From Sinonovacula constricta (taxonomy: Eukaryota; Mollusca; Bivalvia; Cardiida; Solecurtidae), in assembly GCA_007844125.1 (NCBI GenBank), contig CM017561.1:27170193-27234192 (forward strand): a stretch of DNA of 64,000 nucleotides, written 5' to 3'. The position numbers and the translations under genes are program-made. Positions 33,467 to 44,795 of the stretch are shown piece by piece (within the stretch, counting starts at the first letter, position 1; every line of letters starts with the position of its first letter). The notes under the pieces are model-generated. The model did no database searches, was not told the DNA's origin, and was given only the letters and a program-made list of their open reading frames with translations.

Positions 33467-33661
33467 TATATTTATTCTTGTGATTAGATTTTAAAGCATA
33501 CTGAAAGTGAGGGTCCTCTGTCGAACGTTTCAGGGCTTAAATTACTTCTTTGTTTTTCAGATTAAAAATCACTATTTTAAGGTCATCACTTCATATTAGG
33601 CCTTTATCTTTTGTTAAAATTATTGGTTAAATTCCTATAGAGTTATCTAACTTGTATAATA
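33467..33661. repeat. Right copy of about 200-bp tandem duplication
   Basis: Starts directly at the transposon end with 'tatatttattcttgtga' and finishes 'aacttgtataata' before unique sequence 'gttggctttac'. It carries two small deletions relative to the left copy. Confidence 0.9.
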
Positions 33662-33697
33662 GTTGGCTTTACATAGCATTTGTATTTCTGTACATAG

Positions 33698-33905
33698 GTA
33701 CCAGGATATGCGAGTATTGATGGGCCTTCAAGTGACCACCCACTGGCAGTCTCTGGGTTCGAGGAAACAAAGCTTCATCCCAGGGATGGTAGGCCCCTTC
33801 CTGGAGCTGACCCTCGTTCCGGAGAGGGACCTTCGCAAGGTCACCCTTCCCATCATCTTTGACATGATGGAAGTGGAGCAGAGGGCACAAAACCATTTCA
33901 AAGAG
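33698..33905 (+). CDS. DOCK3/4: DOCK-family GEF, exon 10 of window
   Basis: A 208-nt exon with acceptor 'tctgtacatag' and donor 'aaagag|gtaggc', phase 2 to phase 0. Joined to exon 9 it reads 'RYQDMRVLMGLQVTTHWQSL', then 'FIPGMVGPFLELTLVPERDL' and 'IIFDMMEVEQRAQNHFKE'. 'FIP-MVGP-LE-TL-PE-DLRK-T-PI-FDMM' is diagnostic of DOCK proteins. 'GPFLE' and 'MMEVEQR---NF' favour DOCK3/4. The opposite-strand open frame is a shadow. Confidence 0.97.
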
Positions 33906-34633
33906 GTAGGCGCCCTTAATGTTACACTTATTGTTCACAAAATAAAGATAGGGATCTTTAATTAGGATGTTAAATTTGTGTAGCCTTTATAAATTTATCA
34001 TAGTGGCATGGACCTTTGCTTTTTAGTAGATGTAGATGGAGAATGCAAAATGATTGGAGGCTGGAGTCTTCTATTACCAGGCTTAAGCACCCCAGTCAGT
34101 CTGTTTAACAACTAACCATTCCAAGGAAGTAACTGATGTTTTTTCTCTTTGGGGTGTATGGTCTCCTTGCAGGGTTTATATCACTTTTGTATTTAATGTT
34201 TTTGCCACTGTTTCTGTTTAAATGTTAATACATTTTATAATTCTCATAGGACCTTTTATTTTTTTTCTGGTCAAACAAAAGGATGTGAACCATGTTTTAA
34301 TGGAGAATGAAAAGCTCTGGCTTCTTTGATTTTAATGGACATTACATTTTCTTTGTTGAAATGAAATTAAAATTAGTTTGAATTTTCTTTTTATATGATG
34401 TTAACCTGTATTTCAAGAATATTTTATAAGCCATGATTTAAGTTATGGACCTGGATTTGGAGGTTTTTTTGTTATCATATTGTTTGTGTGTACTATCATG
34501 GGTGTTTTTTTCTCTCTTATTTCTTAAAAATAATCTAGAAGAATTGATAAAAGTACCTTTAAAACACCGTTTAATGGGAGATAACCCTGTCATTTCTTGT
34601 TATTAAAGTAACAGTAAGTTGTTTCCCTTATAG
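33906..34633. other. Intron 10, no feature
   Basis: T-rich intron sequence without recognised repeats. Confidence 0.6.
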
Positions 34634-34722
34634 GTTGAAGAAGCCCTTATAGAACGTTTGGATCATTTGGTGACAATAAAAAAGCATGGCGATGAACAAT
34701 ATAAGGATCTCTTCAAGAAAAT
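34634..34722 (+). CDS. DOCK3/4: DOCK-family GEF, exon 11 of window (last recognised)
   Basis: An 89-nt exon with acceptor 'tttcccttatag' and consensus donor 'aaaat|gtaagt', phase 0 to phase 2. The peptide is 'VEEALIERLDHLVTIKKHGD' then 'EQYKDLFKK'. The 'VE--LI-KLD-----GKGDE-Y--LF' segment lies just before the DHR2 domain. Exon 12 and the DHR2 exons were not found in the following 29 kb, so the next intron is at least that long. Confidence 0.93.
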
Positions 34723-34899
34723 GTAAGTAAAAGTTACTTGATTTTACCTGACCTATGTTTAATTAAGACTGTCATACAAGGTAGATATCTTGATTGTGCA
34801 TTTTTACCAGACATCACATTTTACCTCCATGGTCTTTAAGGAAAATTTTAAGGAAATTTGTAAATCCTGTACGAGGAGCCAGAAGACACAAGGTGCTAT

Positions 34900-35040
34900 A
34901 TTCTTAGCCAGAATAACCCAATAGGTGCCCATTTGAACCCTTTTTTTTTTTGCAAGGAAATTTTATGCGACCCTACTGAGGTTCAGACCACAGACCCTGG
35001 GACTTTGAGTCCTGTGTCCTACCTTGGGCCTGTTTTCAAA
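34900..35040 (-). repeat. Possible old antisense tRNA-like SINE fragment
   Basis: The minus strand reads 'aaggtaggacacaggactc' then 'gtggtctgaacctc', comparable with the tRNA-like fragment at 48250-48432. Heavily decayed; weak call. Confidence 0.3.
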
Positions 35041-35101
35041 TGTATATTATTACTGTATATCATGTCTACTTAGGTAATAAATCTAAAGTGTTTTATACTT
35101 T

Positions 35102-35401
35102 GTGACCTGACCTTGCAGCACAAATCATAGAGTCTCGGCTCAAGGCATTGGATGCCATGGGTTTGAACCCTGGACATTTTGTACTAAATTTGTTAAATAT
35201 GGTAGTGGTAGTGCCCCTTTACTCATACTCAAGCAAATATAAGGGCAGTCTCATAACTAGTCAGCCTGGTGTCATGGTATGATGTTTTTTTATTATGTCA
35301 AGTTTTTATGGCATGCATATACAGTGAAGGCAGCACTATAATCAGCATTAAGTGGAATACCTGAAGGACTGATGGTTGAATGATAAACCAAACAAACAAA
35401 C
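35102..35401 (+). mobile_element. Decayed family A SINE
   Basis: Head 'gacctgaccttgcagcacaa', B-box-like 'ggtttgaaccctgg', body 'tactcaagcaaatataaggg' and 'gtgaaggcagcactata', tail 'aaccaaacaaacaaac'. It differs from the young copies at many positions and has internal deletions, so it is an old insertion. Confidence 0.8.
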
Positions 35402-35448
35402 TTGCCCTTTGGTTACCTATTTAAAATATTATATTATACAGTAAAAAA

Positions 35449-35733
35449 CCGGCCCCAATAGCTCAGATGGTAGAGTGTCGGCTTGCGGATCGGGAGGTCG
35501 TGGGTTCGAACCCGGCCGGGTCATACCAAAGACTTTAAAGTTGGTAGTAGTGGCTTACCTCCTAATGCTCGGGGCTATGGGGACAGCATTACGCCTGACT
35601 CGTCGGTGTCAGTATAATGGATCTGCCGGGTTCAGTCCCTGGGCACCTCATAAGTGACCCTGTGCTATAATGATAGAAATGTCTCTGTGCAGTATCAGCA
35701 AAAATGCCGTCTAATCCCATAATCCCATCCCAT
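35449..35733 (+). mobile_element. tRNA-derived SINE, family B, copy 3
   Basis: Head 'ccggccccaatagctcagat', B box 'gggttcgaaccc', tail 'taatcccataatcccatccc'. It is flanked by the direct repeat 'atacagtaaaaaa'. Confidence 0.93.
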
Positions 35734-36170
35734 ACAGTAAAAAATAAGACAATATTGTTTGGCCTCATCCTTAAAGACTAGTTTAGGTCATCATTGTTAT
35801 AACTATTCTACTATTTTATATTTTAGATCAGCATCATAATGGTTTCGCAGTATTTTTTTTCTCTTACATTTCAAAGCAAAAAACATCGAACCTTTCCAAA
35901 ACCTGTTTGTAAAATATTTTTTAACATTTTGTTTGCTTATAAACACAGTAGCTTGAACAAACTGTTAACATAAGAGTTGGTTTTAATAATCATCGTACAT
36001 ACGAGATTCCCATATGGCAAGTGTTACTGTCATTTCCAATTTCTTTCGTATGACACAATTTGTTGTAACAGCCAGCATTGTTAATTAAAACTGGACATAT
36101 GTACCAAAGATCTGTTACATGGATTTGTATGGTTGATATGTACTTTGAGAGTCATGTTTCTACATTGTTT
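35734..36170. other. Intron 11, no feature
   Basis: AT-rich unique sequence between two SINEs. Confidence 0.5.
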
Positions 36171-36486
36171 TTGTTTGTTTGTTTGTTGGGTTTATCATCC
36201 CACCAACAGTATTTCAGTTATCTGGAGACAGTGTCCACTTAAAGCAGATATAGTGCTGCCTTCATTGTGTATAGCATGCCGTGAACACCTGGCATGATAC
36301 CAAACCCAGTAACATTATCCTGACACCGGGCCAACCAGTTGTGGAACTACCCTGATATTTGCTTGAACGTTAGCAAGGGAGCTATACCACTACCATTTTT
36401 ATCGACTTTGGTATGTCGCGGCCCGGGATCGAACCCGGTGCCTCCCGTACCTGGAGCCGACGCTCTACCGATTGCACTACCAGGTG
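36171..36486 (-). mobile_element. tRNA-derived SINE, family A, copy 5 (inverted)
   Basis: Full-length reverse copy with target duplication 'gtttctacattgttt' on both sides. It lies about 100 bases from a forward copy, so the two could form an intramolecular duplex of roughly 300 bp in the pre-mRNA. Confidence 0.95.
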
Positions 36487-36592
36487 TTTCTACATTGTTT
36501 ACAAGACATGGTAAAGGTGAAATATTTTTTTCTTATTACAACATAGCAGCTATTGATTGTAAATAATGGTTACCATTTTTCATCTGTAAATT

Positions 36593-36914
36593 ACCGGACC
36601 TGGTAGCGCAATCGGTAGAGCGTCGGCTCCAGGTACAGGAGGCTTCGGGTTCTATCCCAGGCCGCGACATACCAAAGTTGTTAAAAATGGAAGTGGTATA
36701 GCTCCCTTGCTAATGCTCAAGCAAATATAAGGGTTGTTATACGACTGGTTGGCCCAGTGTCAGGATAATGTGACTGAGTGTGGTATCATGCCAAGTGTTC
36801 ACGGCATGCTATACACAGTGAAGGCAGCACTATATCTGCTTCAAGTGGACACCATCTTCAGATAACTGAAATACTGTTGGTGGGACGATAAACCCAATAA
36901 ACAAACAAACAAAC
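36593..36914 (+). mobile_element. tRNA-derived SINE, family A, copy 6
   Basis: Full-length forward copy, flanked by the direct repeat 'catctgtaaatta'. Faces copy 5. Confidence 0.95.
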
Positions 36915-38845
36915 ATCTGTAAATTACTTTTAAAATAAACATAAAAAATAGTTAAAATATTCAATTTGAGATATTCAATTCGACATACTACAAGAAGTAT
37001 ATGATATTTCTTCTAGAAATTGCCAGATGTGTCTTTGTAAATATGGCTTGTTTGTGATATCACAAACAGTTCAGCAGTATTATTTAAAATCCTGTTTAGA
37101 AAATGGTGATGCAAGTATTGTTTGTATTGTTTTACTTTTTCACATCCTTTGAACCGTTTATTTTGAACAACTACTAAATAGACAACAAAAGTAACTTCCA
37201 TTTAGCTTGGCTGATCTGATTACTGATCAACACAAGTGGTATATATTAACTAATATGGCTGACTTTTATTAAATAGCATGTTTATGGTGTCATTGTAACA
37301 GAGAATTTTGGAAGTCACCAACGATAGTAGGGAATGGGAGTCCAAAATATGTGATCTTGTGTAAATATTTGCCATAAAAACTCATAATGGTTTGGGATTT
37401 CACTTACTGACAAGTAACTTAACTTGAATGTTGCATTTAACACAGGAAGTACTTAAGATTTTGTACTGGAAGGCCCTTTAATTGTTTCATTAGCTTTTGA
37501 AATGATATATTTATTAAGTGACTACTTGTTGAAGTGCATAAACACCTTAATGTTGAAGGGATAACAGAGCAAGAATATGAACACATAATCAGTTATTCAC
37601 CTAGTTATTATTATATTTGGTGTTTCATCATTAGTCTTAGCCTATCAGTCATTTAAACTTTGTAAATAAAGGTATAACTTGATGTATGTTTAAATTAGGT
37701 ATCCTCATTAAAGAAAGATATAATTATGTTCAGATTTTTACTAAGGCATAACTGGATTGTATCCTTTCATGTTACATTTTAAAATACTGGCAATGTTGCA
37801 AAAATTAAATGTTTCAAATTAAGTGACAGCTATGTTAGAAAAGAATGTCTACAACTTTAGTAACTTGTAAAAAATGTAAGAAAAATGCACAAAATGTGAA
37901 TGCATCTTTACTTATCCAGCATGGAAAACAACCCTTGTATGTTTGTTAATTATCTTTATGATTAAATAAAAAATCTTTTGTAAATCTCTTGGGGTAATCT
38001 TGTGTGTATCTGAGTGAAAAATCTCTTACCCTAACAAGACTCATAATCATAATCTCCATTCTCATGTTCGGGGTATCATATTTGTTTAGCATTTCTCTCT
38101 GCATTCAAACACAATGACAATCTGATTACTTCTTAAGAGAGACGCGATGTCAACCATGTTTGACTAGTCCTAAGTATTTGTCTCTCGTCTTTGTGTCACA
38201 TTAAGAGAGGGCCCTGTATTCGGGCCCAATTGTGGCGTCTGCTACGTGAAAGATGGTACCATTGTTTGCCCCTTATGTCAGTGGGTAAACTCATTCACTA
38301 TATTTCCTTGGCAACTGTTTGTCTGTATTGAGAATGTTTGATATGCTTCACTGCAGATGAATACATTAACTTCTTTGGTTGACATCTCAAGCTTTCATCT
38401 TTAACTGTTATTGCTAAGTATTGGTTTAAAAAACATGCTTTTTAAGATGTTTTTGCTTTTAAGATGTTTATGAAAATCAGAGCTGTATTTCTTGTAATCC
38501 ATGTGTGTTGCTTTATTTTCTGCCTGCAAAATGTATAATCTGTGTTATTATCTTTTATTTGAGAAAAAAATATCAGTCGAGATTTTGCAAGATGATATAA
38601 AAAATGGCGATACAAATACACGACCAAGAGATCAAAGACATTTGATAAACAACGCAGCATGACACTATCTGTGACCTTTCGTGTGATTTCCTTTCCACTG
38701 GAGATACCTGTATATTACCTGTACTTAATCAAATGGGGCTTCAGGGGATTCAATTAGGGATAGGGGCCACACTTTGATTGGTTGTTTCAGTGAGGTTCGA
38801 TTGAGACTGTTTGTTTAAGGTCTATCTACCCCACTAGTTTTTACA

Positions 38846-38904
38846 GATCCCTATCAGGGCCAGTGAAGTAGCTCTATAATATAGATTTTCACTGGTAGGG
38901 ATCC
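38846..38904. other. Imperfect hairpin
   Basis: Arms 'agatccctatcagggccagt' and 'actggtagggatcc' are inverted around a short AT-rich loop; the left arm has a few extra bases. Role unknown. Confidence 0.6.
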
Positions 38905-39560
38905 CCATTGTACAAGTTGCTGAAAGGGACCAATGATTTTGGTTATAGTTGTTTGAGATCATTTGTAACTCTCTTAGAGATGTTGTGTAATATTTTAGCT
39001 TGTCAATACTTTTAGAAAGTGGATTAAAACTGCATGTGATAAGTGGAGGTTATCTCTCTTTTAAATAGAGAATATGGAGACATTATGTGACAGAAAATGT
39101 TGTTTATTAATCCAGGATTTGCTATGGAAAAACACCTCTAGTGTACTAAAGTGTTATTTACCTGTTTTATAAAATGTGATAATAAATATAATGTATTTAA
39201 TCCTGGACGTGATTCAAGTTTTGATTTCTTGAAGCCTTTGATCAATATCTTTGACAGGAGGTGCCATAGGAGAGTGCTTTTAGTGAACAAAATTCTAGAT
39301 ATTCAACACTGTGATAATTGAAAAGTAATGGCAAAAATTGGAGTTTAGTTATAAAGAAATCCTAAGCTTGGTTATTATCTTAAAGTAGGAAAGAAATAGT
39401 TATTTAAGTCTACACTAAAAGCTTTTTGAATTGACGATGGAAGATTTAACCTGAAGAAATATTAATACCAATTGGCTATGTTATATGTTTGTGTAAATTC
39501 TTTTAAATAAATTACTTTATGCACTTGAACAAAATCATAAAGTATGTGACAGAATACAAA

Positions 39561-39670
39561 TTTTCTGACAAAATTTCAACCTTTTGTTGACATTTTCCTG
39601 ACAATTACAACCTTTCGTTGCATTTTCCTGACAATTTCAATCTTTTGTTGAACTTTTTGACATTTTTGTT
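39561..39670. repeat. Short tandem repeat, about 33 bp x 3
   Basis: Three diverged copies of 'tttcctgacaatttcaa' plus 'cttttgttga'. Confidence 0.65.
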
Positions 39671-41294
39671 AAAATTTAAACAATATTTGAGATAGTGCAA
39701 CTTTTTTTTTCTTTTCTTTTTTTAAAAGCTAAGACTATCAATATATCCTGTGTAGATATCTACAATTCCATTTATTGATGAGGTATACAATGTGATTGAA
39801 GCAGCTCAGCGAGGCATATAGTCCTTGTATGATATCATAGTTTGGATACTTGATGAGCACATGGACAGTCTTGTATGATAAAGCAGCACATGATTTGATG
39901 TCACAGTTTGCTGCATACATGGAATATAAGTGGATATCAGTGGACAGATAAACCCATCAGATAGGACTGCTTCAATGATGCCATTATTGTACATGTAACC
40001 CAAATCAAGTGTGGAGCATGCGATAAGACAACAATATGAGGTTGTAAAGTTATCTCTAGAATCAATCTGGAAGTTTCATTCATAGACTGACCCATAGTTC
40101 CAACAATACAAAATACAGATTATTCTAGGTCTACCATCTTATATATTTATGTCTACATCTGGTCTAGATTTTTGAAGCGGTCTTATTGATAATAATATTC
40201 AAATCATACGGCTGATGGATTATTAAAAACAGTGATAATTGATTACTAAAATCCCCTAAAATTTGAAACAGACATTTGCTGGTGCTTACTGTATTGTTAA
40301 CCCTGAAGTGGATATTTGGGAAATTACTCAGCTCAAATATAAAATTGTTAATTGGATTAACTTTATAAGCCAAGATTTATAATTGACATCAATTAGTGCA
40401 TAAAGAAACTTCAAAAGTGTTCAGTGGACTTTCTTATTGTGCATTAATGACATCAAATTATTAATATTTTTTCTTTAACAAAGCTATGTCATTTGATATA
40501 GTCCAGTCCACATAGGTATTAAACTGTGCAAGAAATGTTTATTTTGTGAAAAATTTGTAACAGACACTGTGTGAATATTTATGAAGGTAACAGTGTGCTT
40601 AATAGGAAATAAAGTAAGGACCTGTGACAGAAAAACATCCTGTAGTATTGTACATTATAATGACAGTGATCCAATTATTTTTGTACATTTGATGGTAGAA
40701 TGCAGGCAATTAGACAGTGGCATGTGTTAATTAGGTAATTTTCCATTTGTGTGAATATGACATTAATTGAATGTGGTTAAATTTTATTTGTTAAGTTGAT
40801 TATTTAAGTTCAGACAACAGAGTGTGAAGAATTGAACATTACTTGATGTAGAAAGGAAGATAGATGAGTGCCTAATAGTGTAATCTATTTGTTGAATGTC
40901 AGGAAAAGATTGGGAAAGACACCAATAAACATTCCTATCTTCTGAAAAAGGTAGCAATGGAAATAATATTCAAACATGTAGCTAAATGTCAATATCAGTA
41001 GAAATAAATCGTGATGAAGTGAACTAATACAGTCTGTAATTAACTGGTATATTTCACATAAACTAAAAAAGGGACTTGATTTTCCAGCTGCCATTTTGAA
41101 ACAAAGTGTTTCAATTTATTGATCTTTGTGGCTATAATTCAACAAGAACTTGAAAGAGTTTAGTAAGATGACAAAACATATCTTGCTACTAAAGCAAAGA
41201 AAGATCTAAAAAACAACAACACAAACTCGATACAAATGATGCCATAGATAGGATTTGTTTTAAAAAAAAGAGAAACATTGAGGATTGATCTATC

Positions 41295-41437
41295 ATGGTT
41301 CTGCTAAAGAGTCTTCAGTATCGAAGGTCAGCCAGCATCTATTGCCACGGCAAATGTAAGACAGGGGCGTGCCCTAAATGTCTGAAAGAGGAGGAGAAGA
41401 AGAGGAGGAGGAGGTCAGAAGTAGTCTTCAACCCGAG
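41295..41437 (+). CDS. Candidate alternative first coding exon (Cys4, polybasic)
   Basis: ATG at 41295 has A at -3 and G at +4. The 47-codon open frame ends at the strong donor 'ccgag|gtaaga'. The peptide begins 'MVLLKSLQYRRSASIY' and continues 'CHGKCKTGACPKC'. The four cysteines (residues 17, 21, 26, 29; C-x3-C-x4-C-x2-C) could bind zinc or be lipidated. They are followed by 'KEEEKKRRRR' (31-40), an NLS-like or membrane-binding run. The exon ends in phase 2, the same as DOCK exon 11, so it could splice to the same downstream exon. It could also belong to another gene starting here. Family not recognised. Confidence 0.5.
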
Positions 41438-41489
41438 GTAAGAAGGTTAGAAGTGACCCTCAGCCCTAGTGATATCTAGATAATTAATC

Positions 41490-41640
41490 TAGTTTTTTTT
41501 TGGTTTTGACAGTAAAAGAAAATAATCCAGATGAGACTGAAAGATATATGAAGGAAACAATAATTGTGGCCTCTTATGAACAAATATCTTTCAGACTGGT
41601 GTAGATTATTTTCTTTAACTTTCAAAACAAAAAAATTGTT
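41490..41640. other. Long intronic hairpin (about 45-bp arms)
   Basis: Left arm 41503-41547 ('gttttgacagtaaaagaaaa' onward to 'gactgaaagatat') and right arm 41584-41628 ('atatctttcagactggtgta' to 'ttaactttcaaaac') are inverted with about 36 bp between them. The T-run before and A-run after extend the pairing. It lies 65 bases after the donor of the candidate first exon. It may be a small MITE. Confidence 0.8.
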
Positions 41641-41702
41641 GGCCGGTGTCTTAATGAGTCAATGGTGATGAAAGCAAACTCTCCTGGCTGGGCTGTTTAC
41701 TT

Positions 41703-42945
41703 CTGAATAAATATTGGTATCAAGATCATCACCATTATAATCCTTATCACCTTCTCATTTATATTACTTCAGAATAAATGTTGGTATTATGATCATCACC
41801 ATTATAATCCTTATCACCTTCTCATTTATATTACTTTAGAATAAATATTGGTATTATGATCATCACCATTATAATCCTTATCACCTTCTCATTTATATTA
41901 CTTTAGAATAAATATTGATATAATGATCATCACCATTATAATCCTTATCACCTTCTCATTTATAATACTTTAGAATAAATATTGGTATAATGATCATCAC
42001 CATTATAATCCTTATCACCTTCTCATTTATATTACTTTAGAATAAATATTGGTATAATGATCATTACCATTATAATCCTTATCACCTTCTCATTTATATT
42101 ACTTTAGAATAAATATTGGTATCAAGATCATCACCATTATAATCCTTATCACCTTCTCATTTATATTACTTTAGGATAAATATTGGTATAATGATCATCA
42201 CCATTATAATCCTTATCACCTTCTCATTTATATTACTTTAGAATAAATATTGGTATTATGATCATCACCATTATAATCCTTAGAATAAATATTGGTATAA
42301 TGATCATCACCATTATAATCCTTATCACCTTCTCATTTATATTACTTCAGAATAAATGTTGGTATTATGATCATCACCATTATAATCCTTATCACATTCT
42401 CATTTATATTACTTTAGGATAAATATTAGTATAATGACCATCACCATTATAATCCTTATCACATTCTCATTTATATTACTTTAGAATAAATATTGGTATA
42501 ATGATCACCATTATAATCCTTATCACCTTCTCATTTATATTACTTTAGAATAAATATTGGTATAATGATCATTACCATTATAATCCTTATCACCTTCTCA
42601 TTTATAATACTGCAGAATAAATATTGGTATAATGATCATCACCATTATAATCCTTATCACCTTCTCATTTATATTACTTTAGAATAAATATTGGTATAAT
42701 GATCATCACCATTATAATCCTTATCACCTTCTCATTTATAATACTTTAGAATAAATATTGGTATTATGATTATCACTATTATATTCCTTATTACCTTCTC
42801 ATTTATATTACTTTAGAATAAATATTGGTATAATGATCATCACCATTATAATCCTTATCACCTTCTCATTTATATTACTTTAGAATAAATATTGGTATAA
42901 TGATCATCACCATTATAATCCTTATCACCTTCTCATTTATAATCA
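41703..42945. repeat. 67-bp tandem array, about 18 copies
   Basis: Unit containing 'gaataaatattggtataatg', 'atcatcaccattataatcc' and 'ttatcaccttctcatttata'. High identity between copies; one copy near 42270 has an internal deletion. Each unit includes TGATCATCA. Confidence 0.96.
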
Positions 42946-43039
42946 TCTTCGTCAGTATTATAATGAACAATTTCAAATCATTTTAAGTAAATTTATATTG
43001 TACCTTTTATTAGATTCCAACTACAATTTTAATTTTAAT

Positions 43040-43098
43040 ACCGTCTCCAGATAACTGAAATACTGTTGGTGGGACGATAAACCCAATAAACAAACAAA
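43040..43098 (+). mobile_element. Extremely 5'-truncated family A SINE
   Basis: Only the last 58 bases of the SINE are present ('accgtctccagataactgaa' to the AAAC tail). The flanking direct repeat 'acaattttaatt' marks a bona fide insertion event and not a deletion remnant. Confidence 0.88.
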
Positions 43099-43477
43099 CA
43101 ATTTTAATTGCTGATTGTAGGCTGGCCACACAGACTTGCGAGCAGTCAGTAAAACTGGTAAAACGAAAAGTATGCTTTTTATTTGTCTGGCTTCATAAAA
43201 GTTAAATATTGTTGCCTGGCAAACATGTTTAAAAGATCAATGTCATTATAAGACCATTAACCTGTGAGGGAAGGAAAAAACTGTCTGATCTTTACCCACA
43301 AAATGACTCTAATGAGGCAGTATATCACAGTATTTATAGAACCTTAACTTCAGTGATTGCTTTAAATGTCAGGCTAGCAGACTTTAAGAATTATTGCCAA
43401 AACACACAAATGTCAATATGGCACATCTGGTTTCCAGGTCATATTTGTAGACACCTGGGGCTCACTTCACTAATATA
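43099..43477. other. Intron 11, no feature
   Basis: Unique sequence; nothing recognised. Confidence 0.5.
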
Positions 43478-43989
43478 GATAGTTTCCACATCAGTGTCAA
43501 TCCCTTATCTTGGCAGCCATCTTTGATGGTAACTTCAAGGGATTTTCATATGAATTGTATAGAAGGGTAAATTTTATTTTCTTAGAATTTCTTCATTTGT
43601 GGTCTGAAAATTAAAAGCTATACACCATTGGAGAGCTCTAGAAATTCATATTTTTAGAATACAATATTTTTACAATAGATAAATGCACACAGAATTTATA
43701 CACAGAAATAAATAAAACTCATACTTAAAACAAAATGAATAGCGTATCATTTTTGGTTGTATTTCTTTAACCTTTTTAACTATCAAAATATAGTTTTGAT
43801 ATTTGAAATACTTGATAAAAGCTGTTAAATTTGATATAAAATTCAGTAAAATAGACCTAAAAATAAAAATACAGTGGTAAGATTAATACAGCACATATTT
43901 TCCGATTTCGGCCTGCATTAGCTTCTGCCCACAAAGATGGCTGCCTTAAACTGTCTTATCAGTGTCGATGACATCACATGGACGCTATC
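43478..43989 (-). mobile_element. MITE family M1, copy 3
   Basis: Same orientation as 7909-8427: 'gatagtttccacatcagtgt' at the left and 'gatgacatcacatgg' at the right. The right terminus is mutated ('acgctatc' for 'aaactatc'). Confidence 0.88.
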
Positions 43990-44318
43990 TATTCATATAG
44001 GCACCATGTAATGCAAATGAACATAAAGCAATTTAGATAAAAGGTCAGTTTTCATCACAGTAGCGTATTGTAATACATAACCGATGTCTTACCTGTCATG
44101 AGCTTGCAGATCATGTTTTAGTTTATGAGTATCCTGCCTTAATTGACTACTATCAAAATGATTCTATCAAGTTGTATCTTTTATAGGAAACATGCCCCAG
44201 ATTTCTGCTAGTTTTATGTTGAACTGTTGTTGTTTTTTTAGAAGGGAGATAACTCTGTAGTATTGTGCTTATCTCCCTTGCTTGAGTATCATTTATCAAG
44301 TAATATTGGCTAAATTAT

Positions 44319-44525
44319 CATACACGTGAACTCACCCACTTTTGGAGGGAGACTCCCTCATTTAAGGTTCAAAATTATTTAAAAATAAGGGATGTTTTAC
44401 AAATTTTCAGAAACCTCCCTACTTGGAAACAGATAACTTCTTTTAAGTTTTTATGAAAATAACAAATCTCCCACTTTGCAAGTGAAAATTTCCCACTTTG
44501 GCCTCAGAAAAAGTTCACATGTATG
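44319..44525 (+). mobile_element. MITE family M3, copy 2 (single-unit core)
   Basis: A 207-bp element from 'catacacgtgaact' to 'agttcacatgtatg' with a perfect 6-bp flanking repeat AATTAT. It contains one copy of the unit that is expanded in the copies at 23436 and 51670, and so shows the ancestral structure. Confidence 0.9.
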
Positions 44526-44795
44526 AATTATAGAATATTGAAATATTGAATATTTTTAAAATTGCCTAAAGAGAGTGTAAATGCTTAAATCACATACACA
44601 TTGGTACTAAGTTGAAAATAAATAAGAGTTAATTATTTTCCTTTTTTTAAAGATGGCAAATAATATTGCAATAACCTCCTTTTATTCATGAGTTACATGT
44701 AAGTTTGGTTACTTGAAAAATTATGGTGGTATTAGTGATGTCGCTCTATAATTTTTTAACACAAGTCAGCTGGAAGACCTCCCCACCCTAACTGG

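Larger units (their letters stand above)
36915..41294. other. Intron 11, long repeat-poor stretch
   Basis: 4.4 kb with few repeats, in contrast to the rest of the window. It holds a GC-richer patch at 38120-38290, a hairpin at 38846-38904 and a three-copy 'cctgacaattt' repeat at 39561-39670. No exon was identified. The stretch lies immediately upstream of the candidate first exon at 41295, so promoter or enhancer content is possible. Confidence 0.5.
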
